Below are positions 1 to 10,739 of a stretch of DNA of 39,357 nucleotides, in pieces. Source of the stretch: Cladosporium sp. IMV 00045 (taxonomy: Eukaryota > Ascomycota > Dothideomycetes > Cladosporiales > Cladosporiaceae); the NCBI GenBank assembly GCA_001931905.2, contig MSJI02000578.1:1-39357 (forward strand), in the 5' to 3' direction. A program made the translations under genes and the position numbers. The notes under the pieces were generated by a model. The model was not told where the DNA came from and did not search any database. It saw only the letters and a program-made list of their open reading frames with translations. Position 1 is the first letter of the stretch, and every line of letters begins with the position of its first letter.

Positions 1-2
1 CG

Positions 3-839
3 TCCGACCCCCGCATCACCCACCAAGTCATCGACCGCCCTGAGATCCCTGTCCCCGACCCCGAGGACGACGACGAAGACGCAGCCGCCGCGCGCAAGGC
101 CAACGAGCGCGTCCCCGGCCGCATCTACGTCCAACCCCAGTGGATCTGGGACTCCATCAACGCCGGCCAGCTGCAGCGTCCGGACCTTTACGCTCCCGGC
201 GCCACTCTCCCGCCCCATCTCAGCCCGTGGGTCAAGCCCAAGAAGGGCGAGTACGATCCCACGAAGTCCCTCGAGGAGCAGGAACTGGAAGGCGAGGCCG
301 AGGCCGCCGCCGTGGCGGACGAAGACTCCGAGAGCGAAGGCGAAGAGGCCGGCGCGAGCGACGACAAGGAAGCCGCGGACCTCGACGACGAAGCAGCCGA
401 CATCGAGCAAGGCCAAGGCATGGACGTCAACCTGGTGGGCTCCGACGACGAGTCTTCAGAAGCCGAGGCCGACGACGACGACGACGAGTTCGGCGGCTTC
501 TCCGGCGACGAAGACACCACCGCCGCCTCAGCCGAGCAACAAGCCTCGACCGCCGCGCTCGCGCACCAAGCCGAACTGGAAGCCGAAGCGCGCGGCCAGC
601 AAGTCAAGGCTTCCCAGCCTCCCACGGCGAAGGAAAAGGTCGCCGCGGCCAAGGACAAGCGCAGCAAGGCCGAGCGCGAGGCCGACGAGGACCTCGAGCG
701 CCGCAAGATGATGGCGCCCCGGCGCAAGCGCAAGATGTACGAGAAGATGGTGTATTCCAATGCGCGCAAGGACGAGGAGGCGGAGAGGCTGAGGGAGAAG
801 AGGAGGAAGATTGAGAGGAAGGGGAAGAAGGCTGCGTAG
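3..839 (+). CDS. NOP7: Pescadillo homologue (Nop7/PES1), C-terminal part, 5' end outside window
   Basis: This is the last 278 codons of a pescadillo gene, open from the left edge to TAG at 837-839. Pescadillo is a nucleolar 60S ribosome assembly factor that works with Erb1 and Ytm1 in the PeBoW complex on 27S pre-rRNA. The visible part starts near the end of the BRCT domain, with the segment YVQPQWIWDSINAGQL, followed by the typical LPPHLSPWVKPKKGEYDP. A long acidic stretch rich in D, E and A follows. The protein ends in a basic coiled-coil tail with RKMMAPRRKRKMYEKM and YSNARKDEEAERLREKRRK, which is the usual end of the family. No intron is needed in this part. The gene runs tail-to-tail toward los1. 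The first two bases belong to the preceding codon. Confidence 0.93.
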   Translation, partial: SDPRITHQVIDRPEIPVPDPEDDDEDAAAARKANERVPGRIYVQPQWIWDSINAGQLQRPDLYAPGATLPPHLSPWVKPKKGEYDPTKSLEEQELEGEAEAAAVADEDSESEGEEAGASDDKEAADLDDEAADIEQGQGMDVNLVGSDDESSEAEADDDDDEFGGFSGDEDTTAASAEQQASTAALAHQAELEAEARGQQVKASQPPTAKEKVAAAKDKRSKAEREADEDLERRKMMAPRRKRKMYEKMVYSNARKDEEAERLREKRRKIERKGKKAA

Positions 840-1590
840 ATGGGGAGGAAGAGGAAAGTGAAGTTGCCGTAATTTGCTTCCATCATGCTCGGTGTCCCGG
901 AATCTACTTACTAAACAAATTAAACGCCGGAGCAAACGGGGTTCCAGGAGTTTCCTTGGTTCTTGCAAAGAAAAAGTCTTTTATTGTGGGCGTATAGAAT
1001 GTATGAATATCAGAAACAAAAAAGAAATTTCTACATCTTGCTCAATCGTATCTCACAGTCTTGTTGCCTACCTATTCTTGTGAGAGCGTGAACCACGACT
1101 TCTCTCGCTCTCCACCAGGCATCGACAACTTTCTCATCAGATACTCACCCTGCAAGTGATTTCCATCCTCCCTTCTCAGTTCGTCAGGGTATTGTGAGCG
1201 ACGATTGGGATGAATTGGTTACACACGAGTGCGACTGGTCTGATGAAAGATCTTTATTGCCTTTCTTCTACGGGAGGTGGAAATCAAAGAAGCGAAACGG
1301 CTTGGAAAAAATACTTCTTTTTTTATAAATTTCGTACCGGAAGGGGTATCTACTTCTTCTCTGTTCGCCGCCAAAATCTATATACGCCTTGATGAAATAA
1401 GAAAGATGCATTCGCCGGCATAGCTGGCTAGACGGACACAGGTAATGAACCCGACCTACACGAGCAACAGCAAAACTCAACCGGCGACACCAGCAGAGCA
1501 CGAAACTCACGACTCCATCCATCTCTCTGCGCTCAATGCCAGACTTTTCTTTTTCAACTCATTCTTTTACTGCCACAACTGCAATCCAAC
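840..1590. other. Convergent intergenic region, pescadillo to los1
   Basis: About 750 bp between the stop codons of two genes that face each other. It is AT-richer than the flanking coding sequence and should hold both 3' UTRs and polyadenylation sites. The small open frames in it have no recognisable product. I see no RNA gene. Confidence 0.6.
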
Positions 1591-4500
1591 TCAACTCTTA
1601 GCTCCCTGCACGAAGCCGGCGAAAAACTTCTTGAAACCAAGCACATCGTCGCCCTCAGCGTGCTTGACAAACTCTAGCGCACCGGCCTCTCCCGCGCCCA
1701 AACCCCTCAACTCCGCCAGCAGCTGCTCTCTATACACATTGCCGGTCTTTCTGAGAATAGTCCACTGCAGCGCCGCGGCTTCCTGCAGCACACTCCTGAT
1801 CTGCGCGTCGCCGGGGCTGAAAGCGGGGGCGGAAATAAGAGCCCAGGGCAAAGGCGCGAAGGTGGAGAGGACGAAGCTGTCGAAGCCCGGGAGGGCGGGG
1901 TTGGGCGGTGCGGTGGAGGAGGGGGAGACGTCGGGCCCGCCCCAGATGGTGGTCATGCGGGTGAGGACGGAGAGGGCGAGGCGGGCGGTGGGGGGGTCGG
2001 TGGGGTCTTGGGAGAAGTGGGTGATGGTGGTGAGGAAGGTGTCGAAGATGGATTGGTTGGTGGGGCTGACGAGGACAGAGCCCAGGTCGTTGTTGAGGAT
2101 GACGAGGATAAAGTTCAGGTATTGCAGTTTCAGCTCTTTGAGTTGGATGCTGTCGTCTGTGCCGGAGACGGGGGCGGACATGCCGGCGAAGACTTTTTGG
2201 AGGAGGGGGGAGAGGAGCTGGTCCAGGATTGTGAAGATTTCCGATTTGAAGCCATAGACAACTTGGACGAGGAGGCGGAGGAACATGGCCATTTCGTCGT
2301 TGGAGGAGGCGGGGGAGAGGAGGCCTTCAATCCAGCGGGGGAGTTGTGGGAGGATGCGAGATCCGAGAACGCCCATTAGACGGCTGAAGGAGTGTCTAGC
2401 TGCAGTGCGGATCTCGTGGGAGTTCTTGAGTTCGCCAATAGCAGCGAGCATGTTTTCACTGGCTTGTCCAAACACGTCCGAGACTTCACTTGGGGGTGGA
2501 CCGCCGGATTTCGAGCCAGGCGTCCAGTCCGAAAAGCCGCTTGCGAGAGTACCAAATGCCATGATGATGTGGTGAACCTGCAATGTAGCGCGCTCATCCC
2601 CGGCCTTCGCTGCAGCAACGCTATTGCTCAAGTCTGCTTCCAGTGGATTAATAACGTAGCTGGCGACCTGGACCTTGGTCTCAGCAGGAACGACATGCGC
2701 GGAAGCGACGCAGCCAACAGCCTCAAAGAGGAACAGTTGCGCTGTGAAGACAGCATCGGCTGACTGGTCGTTCTCATCGCTGGACATGTCCTCTTCTTCA
2801 CGATCTTCCGGCAGCTCGGCCTTGACCTTGAGCAGGTCACCCATGGCCTGGATGATGGTTTGCGCAACGTCGCCCAGCTGAGGTCGCAGGTGACGGACGA
2901 AGCGCTGGAAAAGGTACCACGAACGTAAGCGCACCTTGACGTGGTTGCTGCGGACGAAAGACACAAAGTTCTCAAGCACCTTGTGGATGAGAGCAGGGTT
3001 TTGCTCGAAGTATTGCATGTAGCGGCAGCAGATCTCCATGTATTGAAGCTGGATGGCTGGGTGCGGGTAAGAGGCGAGGCCGGTGTTGACCATCTTATCC
3101 ATCATCTCAAGTAGACGTTGTGAGGCGAGGGATGAAGGGACGCTCTTCGCGTACAGGCCACCATTCTTGACGGCAAGTTCGCCAAACAGGAACATCTCGT
3201 GCAGCGCCAGGTCAAGGTCCCGCCAGTTGGGCTTCTCGGGGCTTTCTATGCGGCTGAGAGTGTCACCGACGACCTTGCTGAGCACGTCGATGACGAGCGT
3301 CTCGTCAACAGCCGCGACAGTCTGCTGGAGCACGTGCAGACGCTTTCTCAACTCTTGAAACTCCGCTTCATCGGTAGCCTCGTCCTCTTCGCCCCACGAT
3401 GCAGTCTCGTCGTACTTCATCTTAGCGACAATAGGCTCAAGGATGGCAGGAAGCAAGCCACTGTAATGGCTTGGCAGCCCACCTTTTGACTTGACGAATT
3501 TCCTGAACATCGTGAGCAGATCCGTCAGGGAAGGGATGACCGCCGAGCAGATTTCGTCGTATTCGTCGGAGAAGAAGCGGAGCAAGCAGGGCATGAAGTT
3601 TTGCAGCTCGACGTCTGCTTTTGAGCGAGTTTCCGCATCGACCGAGTCGTTGTCGAGGACCTTTACGATGTCGAACATGACGTTGTTCACGAGCTTTGCC
3701 ACGGTTTCGGCGAGGTCTGTGTCGTAGTTCGGGGTAGTGCGCAATTCGGCGAGTGCAGGGCTTGCGACAAGTTGCTCGACGATGGTTCCCAGGTTGAGAT
3801 AGCGAATCAGCTCGATCTTGTCCCCAGCACTCATCTTCTTGCCCACCGTCTCGGTGAACGTATCGATAGCCGCGTCTCTAGCCTTTGATTCCTTGCTTTC
3901 TGTCCCAGAGCTGCCTTGCTGACCCGCGAGTTGCAACAGGGCGCTCTGAATGTTCTGGTTGATGACCAGCCAGATGTCGATCCAGCTCACCCACTTAGCC
4001 ACGGTCCTGAGGCAAGCCTCCACAATCCCTAGGTCAATTTCCTGCCACCTCGACAGAATCTCTTGCCATGTCGCCGCGATCTTGTTGACGTCTCTTGCAC
4101 GCACCAGGTCTTTGAGCTCCGTGCTGCGCTTCGCCTCCTCGGGGGTACGGGGGATGAGTTGATCGGCGATCTCGTCGTGAACAGAGCCCACGATGCGGAG
4201 GTAGAGGATGGTAGCGGGCGGGTTGGCGGTGCCGATGTTGGAGCCCTCGCCCGCGAGTGATCTGAAATCGTCGAAGAAGCTGGTCCAGTCCGAGGGATAC
4301 AAGTAAGTGAAGAGGTAAGTGAAAGTCTGCGTGAGCTTGTTCTGGATGGACGGGCTGTCCACTTCTTGCGAGCCGACGTCGTAGCGCTGGCGGACGTATC
4401 CCATCAGACTGTCGCGGACGTACACCAGGCTCTGCTGGTCCAGATTCTGCGTCTGAACGGCATTGTTCAGGATCTCTAGTGCGACCACCCGCACCACTTC

Positions 4501-4659
4501 TGAGGGCGCCGTGGGGCGCACGAAGAGTGTGAGACAGACTTGCCAGCCGTTCGGGTCCTGGCGCAGCTGGTTGAGGAAGTCATAGGCCTGAGCCTTGAGG
4601 TTGTTGTCGGTGGAGGGGTTGAATGCGATTTCGATCGCATTCTCGACTTGTGCGTCCAT
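1591..4659 (-). CDS. los1: Exportin-T (tRNA exportin) Los1
   Basis: A single-exon gene for 1022 residues, the normal length for fungal Los1. Exportin-T is a karyopherin-beta family HEAT-repeat protein that binds mature tRNA together with Ran-GTP and carries it from nucleus to cytoplasm. The N-terminus (MDAQVENAIEIAFNP, then LKAQAYDFLNQLRQDPNGW) is the first HEAT helices. The Xpo1-like domain follows at about residues 90-240, with YLYPSDWTSFFDDF. The rest is helical repeats to the end (FKKFFAGFVQGAKS). The start is the only methionine at the conserved N-terminus. The first half of the 3' kilobase is strongly G-rich on the plus strand (C-rich on the coding strand). Its promoter side, 4660-5573, holds two CACGTG motifs. 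In the same window lie a tRNA gene and other RNA polymerase III genes, but nothing shows a functional link. Confidence 0.95.
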   Translation of the reverse strand: MDAQVENAIEIAFNPSTDNNLKAQAYDFLNQLRQDPNGWQVCLTLFVRPTAPSEVVRVVALEILNNAVQTQNLDQQSLVYVRDSLMGYVRQRYDVGSQEVDSPSIQNKLTQTFTYLFTYLYPSDWTSFFDDFRSLAGEGSNIGTANPPATILYLRIVGSVHDEIADQLIPRTPEEAKRSTELKDLVRARDVNKIAATWQEILSRWQEIDLGIVEACLRTVAKWVSWIDIWLVINQNIQSALLQLAGQQGSSGTESKESKARDAAIDTFTETVGKKMSAGDKIELIRYLNLGTIVEQLVASPALAELRTTPNYDTDLAETVAKLVNNVMFDIVKVLDNDSVDAETRSKADVELQNFMPCLLRFFSDEYDEICSAVIPSLTDLLTMFRKFVKSKGGLPSHYSGLLPAILEPIVAKMKYDETASWGEEDEATDEAEFQELRKRLHVLQQTVAAVDETLVIDVLSKVVGDTLSRIESPEKPNWRDLDLALHEMFLFGELAVKNGGLYAKSVPSSLASQRLLEMMDKMVNTGLASYPHPAIQLQYMEICCRYMQYFEQNPALIHKVLENFVSFVRSNHVKVRLRSWYLFQRFVRHLRPQLGDVAQTIIQAMGDLLKVKAELPEDREEEDMSSDENDQSADAVFTAQLFLFEAVGCVASAHVVPAETKVQVASYVINPLEADLSNSVAAAKAGDERATLQVHHIIMAFGTLASGFSDWTPGSKSGGPPPSEVSDVFGQASENMLAAIGELKNSHEIRTAARHSFSRLMGVLGSRILPQLPRWIEGLLSPASSNDEMAMFLRLLVQVVYGFKSEIFTILDQLLSPLLQKVFAGMSAPVSGTDDSIQLKELKLQYLNFILVILNNDLGSVLVSPTNQSIFDTFLTTITHFSQDPTDPPTARLALSVLTRMTTIWGGPDVSPSSTAPPNPALPGFDSFVLSTFAPLPWALISAPAFSPGDAQIRSVLQEAAALQWTILRKTGNVYREQLLAELRGLGAGEAGALEFVKHAEGDDVLGFKKFFAGFVQGAKS

Positions 4660-5573
4660 TTTCTGACGTGCGTGTGGTTCGTTGGTGGCTCGTGTGTGCT
4701 TCTTTTGTGGTTATATCATTCAATGCCTTGGCAGCGCGCCTTGCTCACGCTGCCTCGTTCGGCACAGATTTACTGAGACATTGCTTCCTGCTCTTTTAAT
4801 CCAGTAATAATGTGCAGTGAGTGCTGTTGAATCGGTCCAGCGGTGAGTCAATGCGCCGCTGAAGCCGTGTGGTGGTTGTTAAGAAGCGAGTCGGCGCCCG
4901 TAGAGATCCAGATGCAGAAAATCCGGCAAGCAAAGAGACTCGTAACACGTGCAGTCGTGTGTTGTGGGATTGGTATGTGGTTGATTTAGTGTTGCAAGCA
5001 AGGTGTCTTGTGATGATTTCCGCTGCAAAATCTCGCCCCCGCAGTCCCTCTCTCTCTCGCTTTCTGCATGTTCGGTGGGGAATTCACTTCAGTCAGAGTT
5101 CATGGCACGTGCCATTTGCATACGTCAATTTTTGAAACCACCGACTCTCCGCAAGTGTGCAAAATGGATAGAGAGATTATGATATCTGTTTATATCAAAG
5201 ATGTTGTAGAGGGCAAATCCTTCGATCACTGTAAGCCGATAAAGAGCAAAGAAATCAATTCAAGACCAAGATCAATCAAATCCAACGAACTTTTTGAATA
5301 CTTACAGTACACCTTTTGCTTTGCAGACCCTGAAGAATCAATATATTGGCAAATCTGATATGGTCATGACGAGCATGTCTTATCAGTTATCGCATAGACT
5401 GTCTCTTTCGTAAAATCACCATGCCGGAAGCGTAGTCACGATTATAGGAAGAGTTACAACTCAGAAACGATCTCACATGAAAGACTTCGATGTTTTCAAC
5501 CAAGCGATGATTAAGACGCTACCAGGGGTATCTGTACTACAAGCAAAGAAGAAACGCTACGCTAAACTTTTTT
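4660..5573. other. los1 promoter region and TFIIIA 3' region
   Basis: About 910 bp upstream of los1 and downstream of the TFIIIA gene, both on the minus strand. It contains CACGTG at 4946-4951 and again at 5106-5111, the second inside a perfect 14-bp palindrome. The part from about 5150 to 5573 is AT-rich. No coding region or RNA gene is supported. Confidence 0.6.
5102..5115. promoter_or_regulatory. 14-bp perfect palindrome with CACGTG core
   Basis: ATGGCACGTGCCAT is its own reverse complement. CACGTG is the classic E-box of basic helix-loop-helix factors such as Cbf1 and Pho4. It lies about 440 bp upstream of the los1 start. Function is inferred from the motif only. Confidence 0.4.
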
Positions 5574-7336
5574 TCACATCCCAGACAAAGCTGGATCAAT
5601 AGCATCCTCGCCTACAACCATATCTTGCACCGCGTGAGGCTGCAGGAAATCACCCAAGCCATTGCCCACGACCGGCGGCATCATCTGATCGTGGTTCTGT
5701 TTCTCGAGCTGGAGACCTTCGACCAAACGACGCCTCAGCTCGCGGTCTTCCTCCGCTTCCAACTCTTCGCCTCCACCAATCCAGAACTTGCCGCCTTCGT
5801 GTGCCTCTCGTTCGACCAGGGCGTCGTTGAAGTCGTCGATATTCCATTCGTGGACCATATCCATGTGCGTTTCTAGGTCGCCGTTGCGCATGAAGCGTTG
5901 CGGACATGACTTTTCCAAACAAGCGATGGGGCGGTCTTTCTCGTAGCCGTACCCGGTGAGTAACGATGCAGCGGTAACTTCCATCTTCTTGGCCGCAGGT
6001 GACCGAAGTCGACTACCTGCTGGTTTGCTCTTCTGACCTGGCCTGGAGGTCCCTGGCAAGTTCAGGTGTTGAGTGCGAACATGCTCTTCCAGATTGGCCT
6101 TAGTGCCGAAACTGTAGCCACAGCCCTGGCCGTTCCAGCCTTCCGTCTTTTTACTCTTGCTCAAATCAAACTGACCACAGATGAACTTCTTTGTCTTTGC
6201 GTGTACTGTTTGGATGTGCACTTTCATGTTACCGGCTTTGGTAAACTTCCTACCGCATCCTGGTTCTGGGCACTCAAACCGCTGGCGGTCGGTCAAAGAG
6301 GAATGCTCGATGTCCATGTGTGCCATCAAAGCTCGATTGGTCTCGCAAGCCTTGCCACAAGTGCTGCAGGTTGGAGGGTGAACGATCTTGATGTGGGTTT
6401 GAAGCTCTGCGTAGGACGAAAAGCCGACTTGTGAGCTCTGCATAGACATTGCGTCGTCAACATCGTCCATGGCAGCATCCTCATCATTTCCAGGCGGTGC
6501 GCAGATATGGCAGAAATAGCGCGCCCCAGAATGACAGCGTGCTTCGTGCGCCTTGAGTTGTCTTGGATTGGCGAAGGTTTGCCCGCACTCTTCAGGCTGG
6601 TCGTCGTCCATTTCACCAATCTCCACATGGGTGCACCTGAAAGCCTTCTCATTTAAATGAACCGACTTAATGTGCCTCTGCAAAGTTTCCTGCTTCCTGA
6701 ACTCTTTCCCACACTCCTGACAGCGAGTCTGTTCCTTCTCTTCGTGCATGGCCATGTGTCTACGAAGCCTCGTCGCAGTATGGAAGCCTTTCCCACATTG
6801 CTCTTTCTGATCCTGATCTGCGTTGTGAATTTCGTAAGTGCACACATAGCTGCGCTCATCATTGTGTTTGGCCTTGATGTGAGCTTTGAGGTGCTCGTTG
6901 CGTAAGAAGCTCTTGTCGCAGCCTTCCTCGGTGCATGGAAAAGGCCTCTCGTTGGTGTGAGAGCGAATATGCATCTGAAGGCGTATGGGACGGTCAAAGG
7001 CTTTATCGCAGCCTTCGTACGTGCATTTGAAATTCTTTGCTCGCTTGGAGCTGGATGCCGAGGTGACCGATGTCCCAGCGACGGATTCTGCGCGTTCAGT
7101 ACCAGGCGGGGAATCTTGCGAAGAAGGAGTGCTTGCCAGTGTAGGAGTGGCTACATCTTCTATCGGTGATCTGCTATCCCATAATCCACCAGCTTCATAG
7201 TATTAGTGAAATGGACGGAACATCAATAGCGGTAAGTAGTGGACTCACCTTCATCCATGCGCTGCTTCTTGGCCGACAGATAGTCAGCCTCAGCAGCCGC
7301 AGCCCTTTTCTTCGACATTGCCGCCGCAGACGCCAT
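5574..7336 (-). CDS. Transcription factor IIIA homologue, ten C2H2 zinc fingers
   Basis: A two-exon gene for 568 residues. Exon 1 is 7336-7249 and exon 2 is 7192-5574. The 56-nt intron (7248-7193) has donor GTGAGT and branch CTAAT. TFIIIA binds the internal control region of 5S rRNA genes and recruits TFIIIC/TFIIIB; it can also bind 5S RNA. A run of C2H2 fingers starts at about residue 86 (CTYEGCDKAF...HIRSH) and the next begins CTEEGCDKSF. I count ten: nine in the main block and a tenth near residue 450 (CLEKSCPQRF...HMDMVH) after a basic linker. Finger 6 has an acidic insert of over 25 residues between its cysteines and histidines. Fingers 3, 5 and 9 have long inserts between the cysteines. 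The start at 7336 gives a basic, alanine-rich N-terminus; an in-frame ATG six codons later is the alternative. The TFIIIA assignment rests on finger number and spacing. The gene is divergent from RPB6. Confidence 0.85.
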
Positions 7337-7673
7337 GCTTGAGAAACATGCAAAACGAGTCTGGACGATATCAGAACTGCTCACGTGTCGAAACCAAATA
7401 AATATCTAATGCAACTTTTGTGATCGCGAGACCCTTGGCCGGTGTGGAGAAAAACGCGACGGCTAGATCCGATCAGATCCGCGCTAGCGCCAAATGCAAG
7501 TTTAGAGGTCGCGCGCCGTCTTTCGAGAAATGTTGCTAAGAAGGCTTTCACATGCAAAACATCCGTCTGTAAATCACCCACAACCACCTCGACTCGATTC
7601 AACGATATCTATACACGCGCTGAGCGACCAGCGGCCACACTCATTACGAAACTTCGACACATCAGCGCTCAAC
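7337..7673. promoter_or_regulatory. Divergent promoter region, TFIIIA / RPB6
   Basis: The two start codons are separated by 337 bp, so both promoters and 5' UTRs must share this segment. It carries a CACGTG motif at 7382-7387, close to the TFIIIA side. No TATA box stands out. Co-regulation of the two genes is an inference from this arrangement. Confidence 0.55.
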
Positions 7674-8337
7674 ATGTCTGACTACGGCGGCGAAGATGAG
7701 CCCATGGACTACGCCATGGGAGAGTGCGCCTCACCGTCGCGCATACGATCGCAGAATTCTCGTCACTAACACAATACGCAGGGAGAATGACGACAACCTC
7801 ATCGACGAAAACGATCTCGTGGAGCAGGACTATGACGGACCCAACGACGGCGAGGCGAACGGTGATGTGGACCAGGACGACATGAACAACATTGTCGCGA
7901 GCGGGGATATCACGGCACAAGAAAAAGCGGCCAAGTCGCTCAACACTGTCAAAGGAGTCAAGGACAAGAAGATCGCGAACGAGAACCGCAGCACCACACC
8001 TTACATGACCAAGTACGAGAGGGCGAGAGTATTGGGCACTCGTGCGCTGCAGATCAGGTATGTTAGGCGCGGCAGAGACTGGGGCTGCTAGCAGAAATGT
8101 TGCGATACAATGCTGACTCCTATTGAAGTATGAATGCGCCTGTTCTGGTCGATGTCGAGGGAGAGACCGACCCGCTGCAGATCGCCATCAAGGAGCTGAG
8201 AGAAAAGAAGATTCCCCTGGTGGTCCGGCGATACCTGCCTGATGGCTTGTAAGTCTGACGACAGTCCATCTTCCTATTGTCTTGCTGACGTACTTTTTTC
8301 TAGCTACGAGGATTGGACTTGTGAAGAGCTTCTCTAA
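7674..8337 (+). CDS. RPB6: RNA polymerases I, II and III shared subunit RPB6 (RPABC2)
   Basis: Four exons (7674-7723, 7782-8057, 8129-8248, 8304-8337) join to 159 residues, the usual fungal length. RPB6 (Rpo26) is a small subunit of all three nuclear RNA polymerases that sits at the base of the clamp. The N-terminus ([20 protein letters not shown]) and the following region are acidic and probably disordered. The conserved core is complete: [55 protein letters not shown] and the end [11 protein letters not shown]. Introns are 58, 71 and 55 nt, all GT-AG, with phases that keep the core intact. The gene is divergent from the TFIIIA gene. Confidence 0.95.
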
Positions 8338-9165
8338 GCGACTCTGAACCCCCTCAAGATGCTTTGATACCATTGCATGTGTGTTCGTCTTCTCGGACGA
8401 ACCTCCCAGCAACAGAAATACCTATCCTGCTATACCAAAACGATCCGACAAAAAAAGACAGCGAGGCGTTAGGCGTTAGACCATTGGCGCGCCATAGAGG
8501 CTGTGTTAGTCCTGTACCAACATATTTATGATCAATTCACGAGAAAATTCAAAGCCAGAGGGTTTTTGCGTGGATTGCATGGTCGGCAGTCGACTTGATA
8601 CCGCCCGGAAGTTTTCGTGCTCGATAGTAAAAGCATGTATACTCGCAGTCCTACTATTAGGAAACGAATCATGGTCTGGCGAACGCATCCATCTGCAGAC
8701 GAATGACCGGATAGCATCGATACCGTTGTGGTCGAAGAATAGCACAAAAATCATTATTCATCAAAGTGCAGATTGAATTAGATTATCTTGTCCAATATTC
8801 AGGTAGAGGAAATGAATCGCGATATCCGTGAAGACCGGCGAATGAGATTATTGTCATTCCCTCCAGCGTGTTGTAGCTTAATTTGGAAGGATGTTCCGGC
8901 GGCTCTCTGCCCCGCTGACGTTACGCCTTGGGTCTCTCTCTCGGTCCAAACAAACTGCCCCGCCCAAGTCCATGTCAATGCCAACCCGATCCAGGGCTAG
9001 ACAAGGTATCATGGCAGCAAAAAGGTAAGTAGAGAGCGAGCTTTGGGCGTCCACGACTTCTTTTTCTCTCATCTGTCCATCTCTCCTTCTCCTCTCCCCT
9101 CGAAAACATTCCCTTCCCCTGTCTATCCTCCACTCATACAACCACACAGTCTCATATCCACCATC
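8338..9165. other. Intergenic region, RPB6 to S-formylglutathione hydrolase
   Basis: About 830 bp. The last 120 bp (around 9050-9165) is a CT-rich tract directly before the next start codon, as is common in fungal core promoters. Nothing else is supported. Confidence 0.55.
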
Positions 9166-10086
9166 ATGTCTTTCGAAACAACAGCAACCATCGCCAACTT
9201 TGGCGGCAAGCTGCTCAAGCTCGCTCACCAGGTACACTCACTCAGTCGAGATGTTGTAAAGACAACCTGTCAAACAGTCCGCTAACAACACTTGCAGTCT
9301 CAAGCCACCACCACCCAGATGAAGCTCAACCTCTTCGTCCCCGGTACCGCATCCGCCTCAAAGCCCGCCCCCGTCCTGTTCTACCTCGCCGGCCTGACCT
9401 GCACCGGCGACAACTGTGCCGAGAAGGGCTTCTTCCAGGCCGCCGCGGCCAAGCACAACATCGCCGTCGTCTACCCTGACACTTCCCCTCGCGGCCTCAA
9501 CATCCAGGGCGAAGATGAGAGCTACGACTTTGGCAGCGGCGCGGGCTTCTACGTCGACGCCACCAAGGACCCCTACAGCAAGGGCTACAAGATGTACAGC
9601 TACATCACGGACGAGCTGCCCAAGGCGCTCTTCGGCCAGTTCAAAGAGCTCGACGGCTCCCGCGTCTCCATCACCGGCCACTCGATGGGCGGCCACGGCG
9701 CGCTGACCCTCTTCCTCAAAAACCCGGGCATGTACAAGTCGGTCTCGGCCTTCGCCCCCATCTCCAACCCCAGCAACTGCCCGTGGGGCCAGAAGGCTTT
9801 CGGTGGCTACTTCGGCGAGGATAAGAAGGAGCAGTGGGCGGCGCACGACGCGACCGAACTCCTACCCCAGTTCCCCGGCGAAACGGACATCCTGGTCGAC
9901 GTCGGCACCGGCGACAACTTCTACAAGCAGGGCCAGCTGCTGCCGGAGAACCTCGAGGAGGCCGCCAAGAAGGCCGGCAAGGGCGTCAAGGTCCGCTACC
10001 AGGACGGCTACGACCACTCGTACTTTTTCATCTCCACTTTCGCCAGCGACCACGTCGAGCACGCTGCGAAGTATCTGACCAAGTAG
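9166..10086 (+). CDS. S-formylglutathione hydrolase (esterase D family)
   Basis: Two exons (9166-9231 and 9298-10086) encode 284 residues. The enzyme hydrolyses S-formylglutathione to formate and glutathione, the last step of glutathione-dependent formaldehyde detoxification in the cytosol. It is an alpha/beta hydrolase. The catalytic serine is in GHSMGGHG (about Ser151), and the acid and histidine of the triad lie in DVGTGDNFY and DGYDHSYFF. The segment LAGLTCTGDNCAEKG is the family's oxyanion/substrate loop. The 66-nt intron after codon 22 has donor GTACAC and acceptor TTGCAG. Codon use is strongly C-ending, which points to high expression. The family assignment is firm; the in vivo role follows from family knowledge. 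Confidence 0.95.
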
Positions 10087-10739
10087 TGAGTGTTTGCATT
10101 TCTTTGCGTGCTTCCTTGATCAAAACAGATCTCACCCCATTCTATCTATAGCCCTTCCAAGCCAGACTTCCAATCACAAAAAGAGAAGAAGAAGAGAAGA
10201 AAGAAAGAAAGAATACTGACTGACGACGCCAGGAAAAGCAACGACCGAAGCAGGCAGCAAAAGCTCTAGGCTCTTGACGTGTCTTCCCCCAAAAGAGAAG
10301 GAAAGAAAGTCGATAATGCACATAGACGAAGGAAATGAAAGAACATGAACACATAATATATTACCGAAACCCCTCAAAAGTCAATCTATCTTCAATGCAA
10401 TGGGATGAAGTCAATGCATTGCAAACCCGAGAGTCTCCTTCAGGCAACGGGAAGTTGCAAAGTCATAGTCAGGACTCCGCCCCTTCGATGAAAAACTGCA
10501 ACCTCCCATCTTCAGTCGATCTAGCCGCCACGTCTCGTCCTCGCGTCGCCATTCGGGTAGCCAGACCTATCCCGTAAGCTTTTCGCTTCCATCCTCCACC
10601 CTCAACCCATCCACAGCAAAGGTATCGTTTTCCCGGCGGAGGATTTTCCACGGGGTCGATAGCGGTCTCCTAGGACTCGCTTCGCAGACGAGATAGCAGA
10701 ACCGCGATGTACATGTACAACGTAGGTTGATAATTAAGC
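10087..10739. other. Intergenic region between the hydrolase gene and the 5S rRNA gene
   Basis: About 650 bp. It has a purine-rich (AG) tract at roughly 10177-10214, presumably in the 3' UTR of the hydrolase gene. A 12-bp palindrome lies at 10708-10719, just upstream of the 5S gene. I see no coding region. Confidence 0.5.
10708..10719. promoter_or_regulatory. 12-bp palindrome at the expected 5S TATA position
   Basis: TGTACATGTACA is a perfect inverted repeat lying 21-32 bp before the first base of the 5S rRNA gene. In Neurospora, 5S transcription is known to need a TATA-like element about 29 bp upstream plus internal elements. This motif occupies that place, but it is not a standard TATA box. 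Confidence 0.35.
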
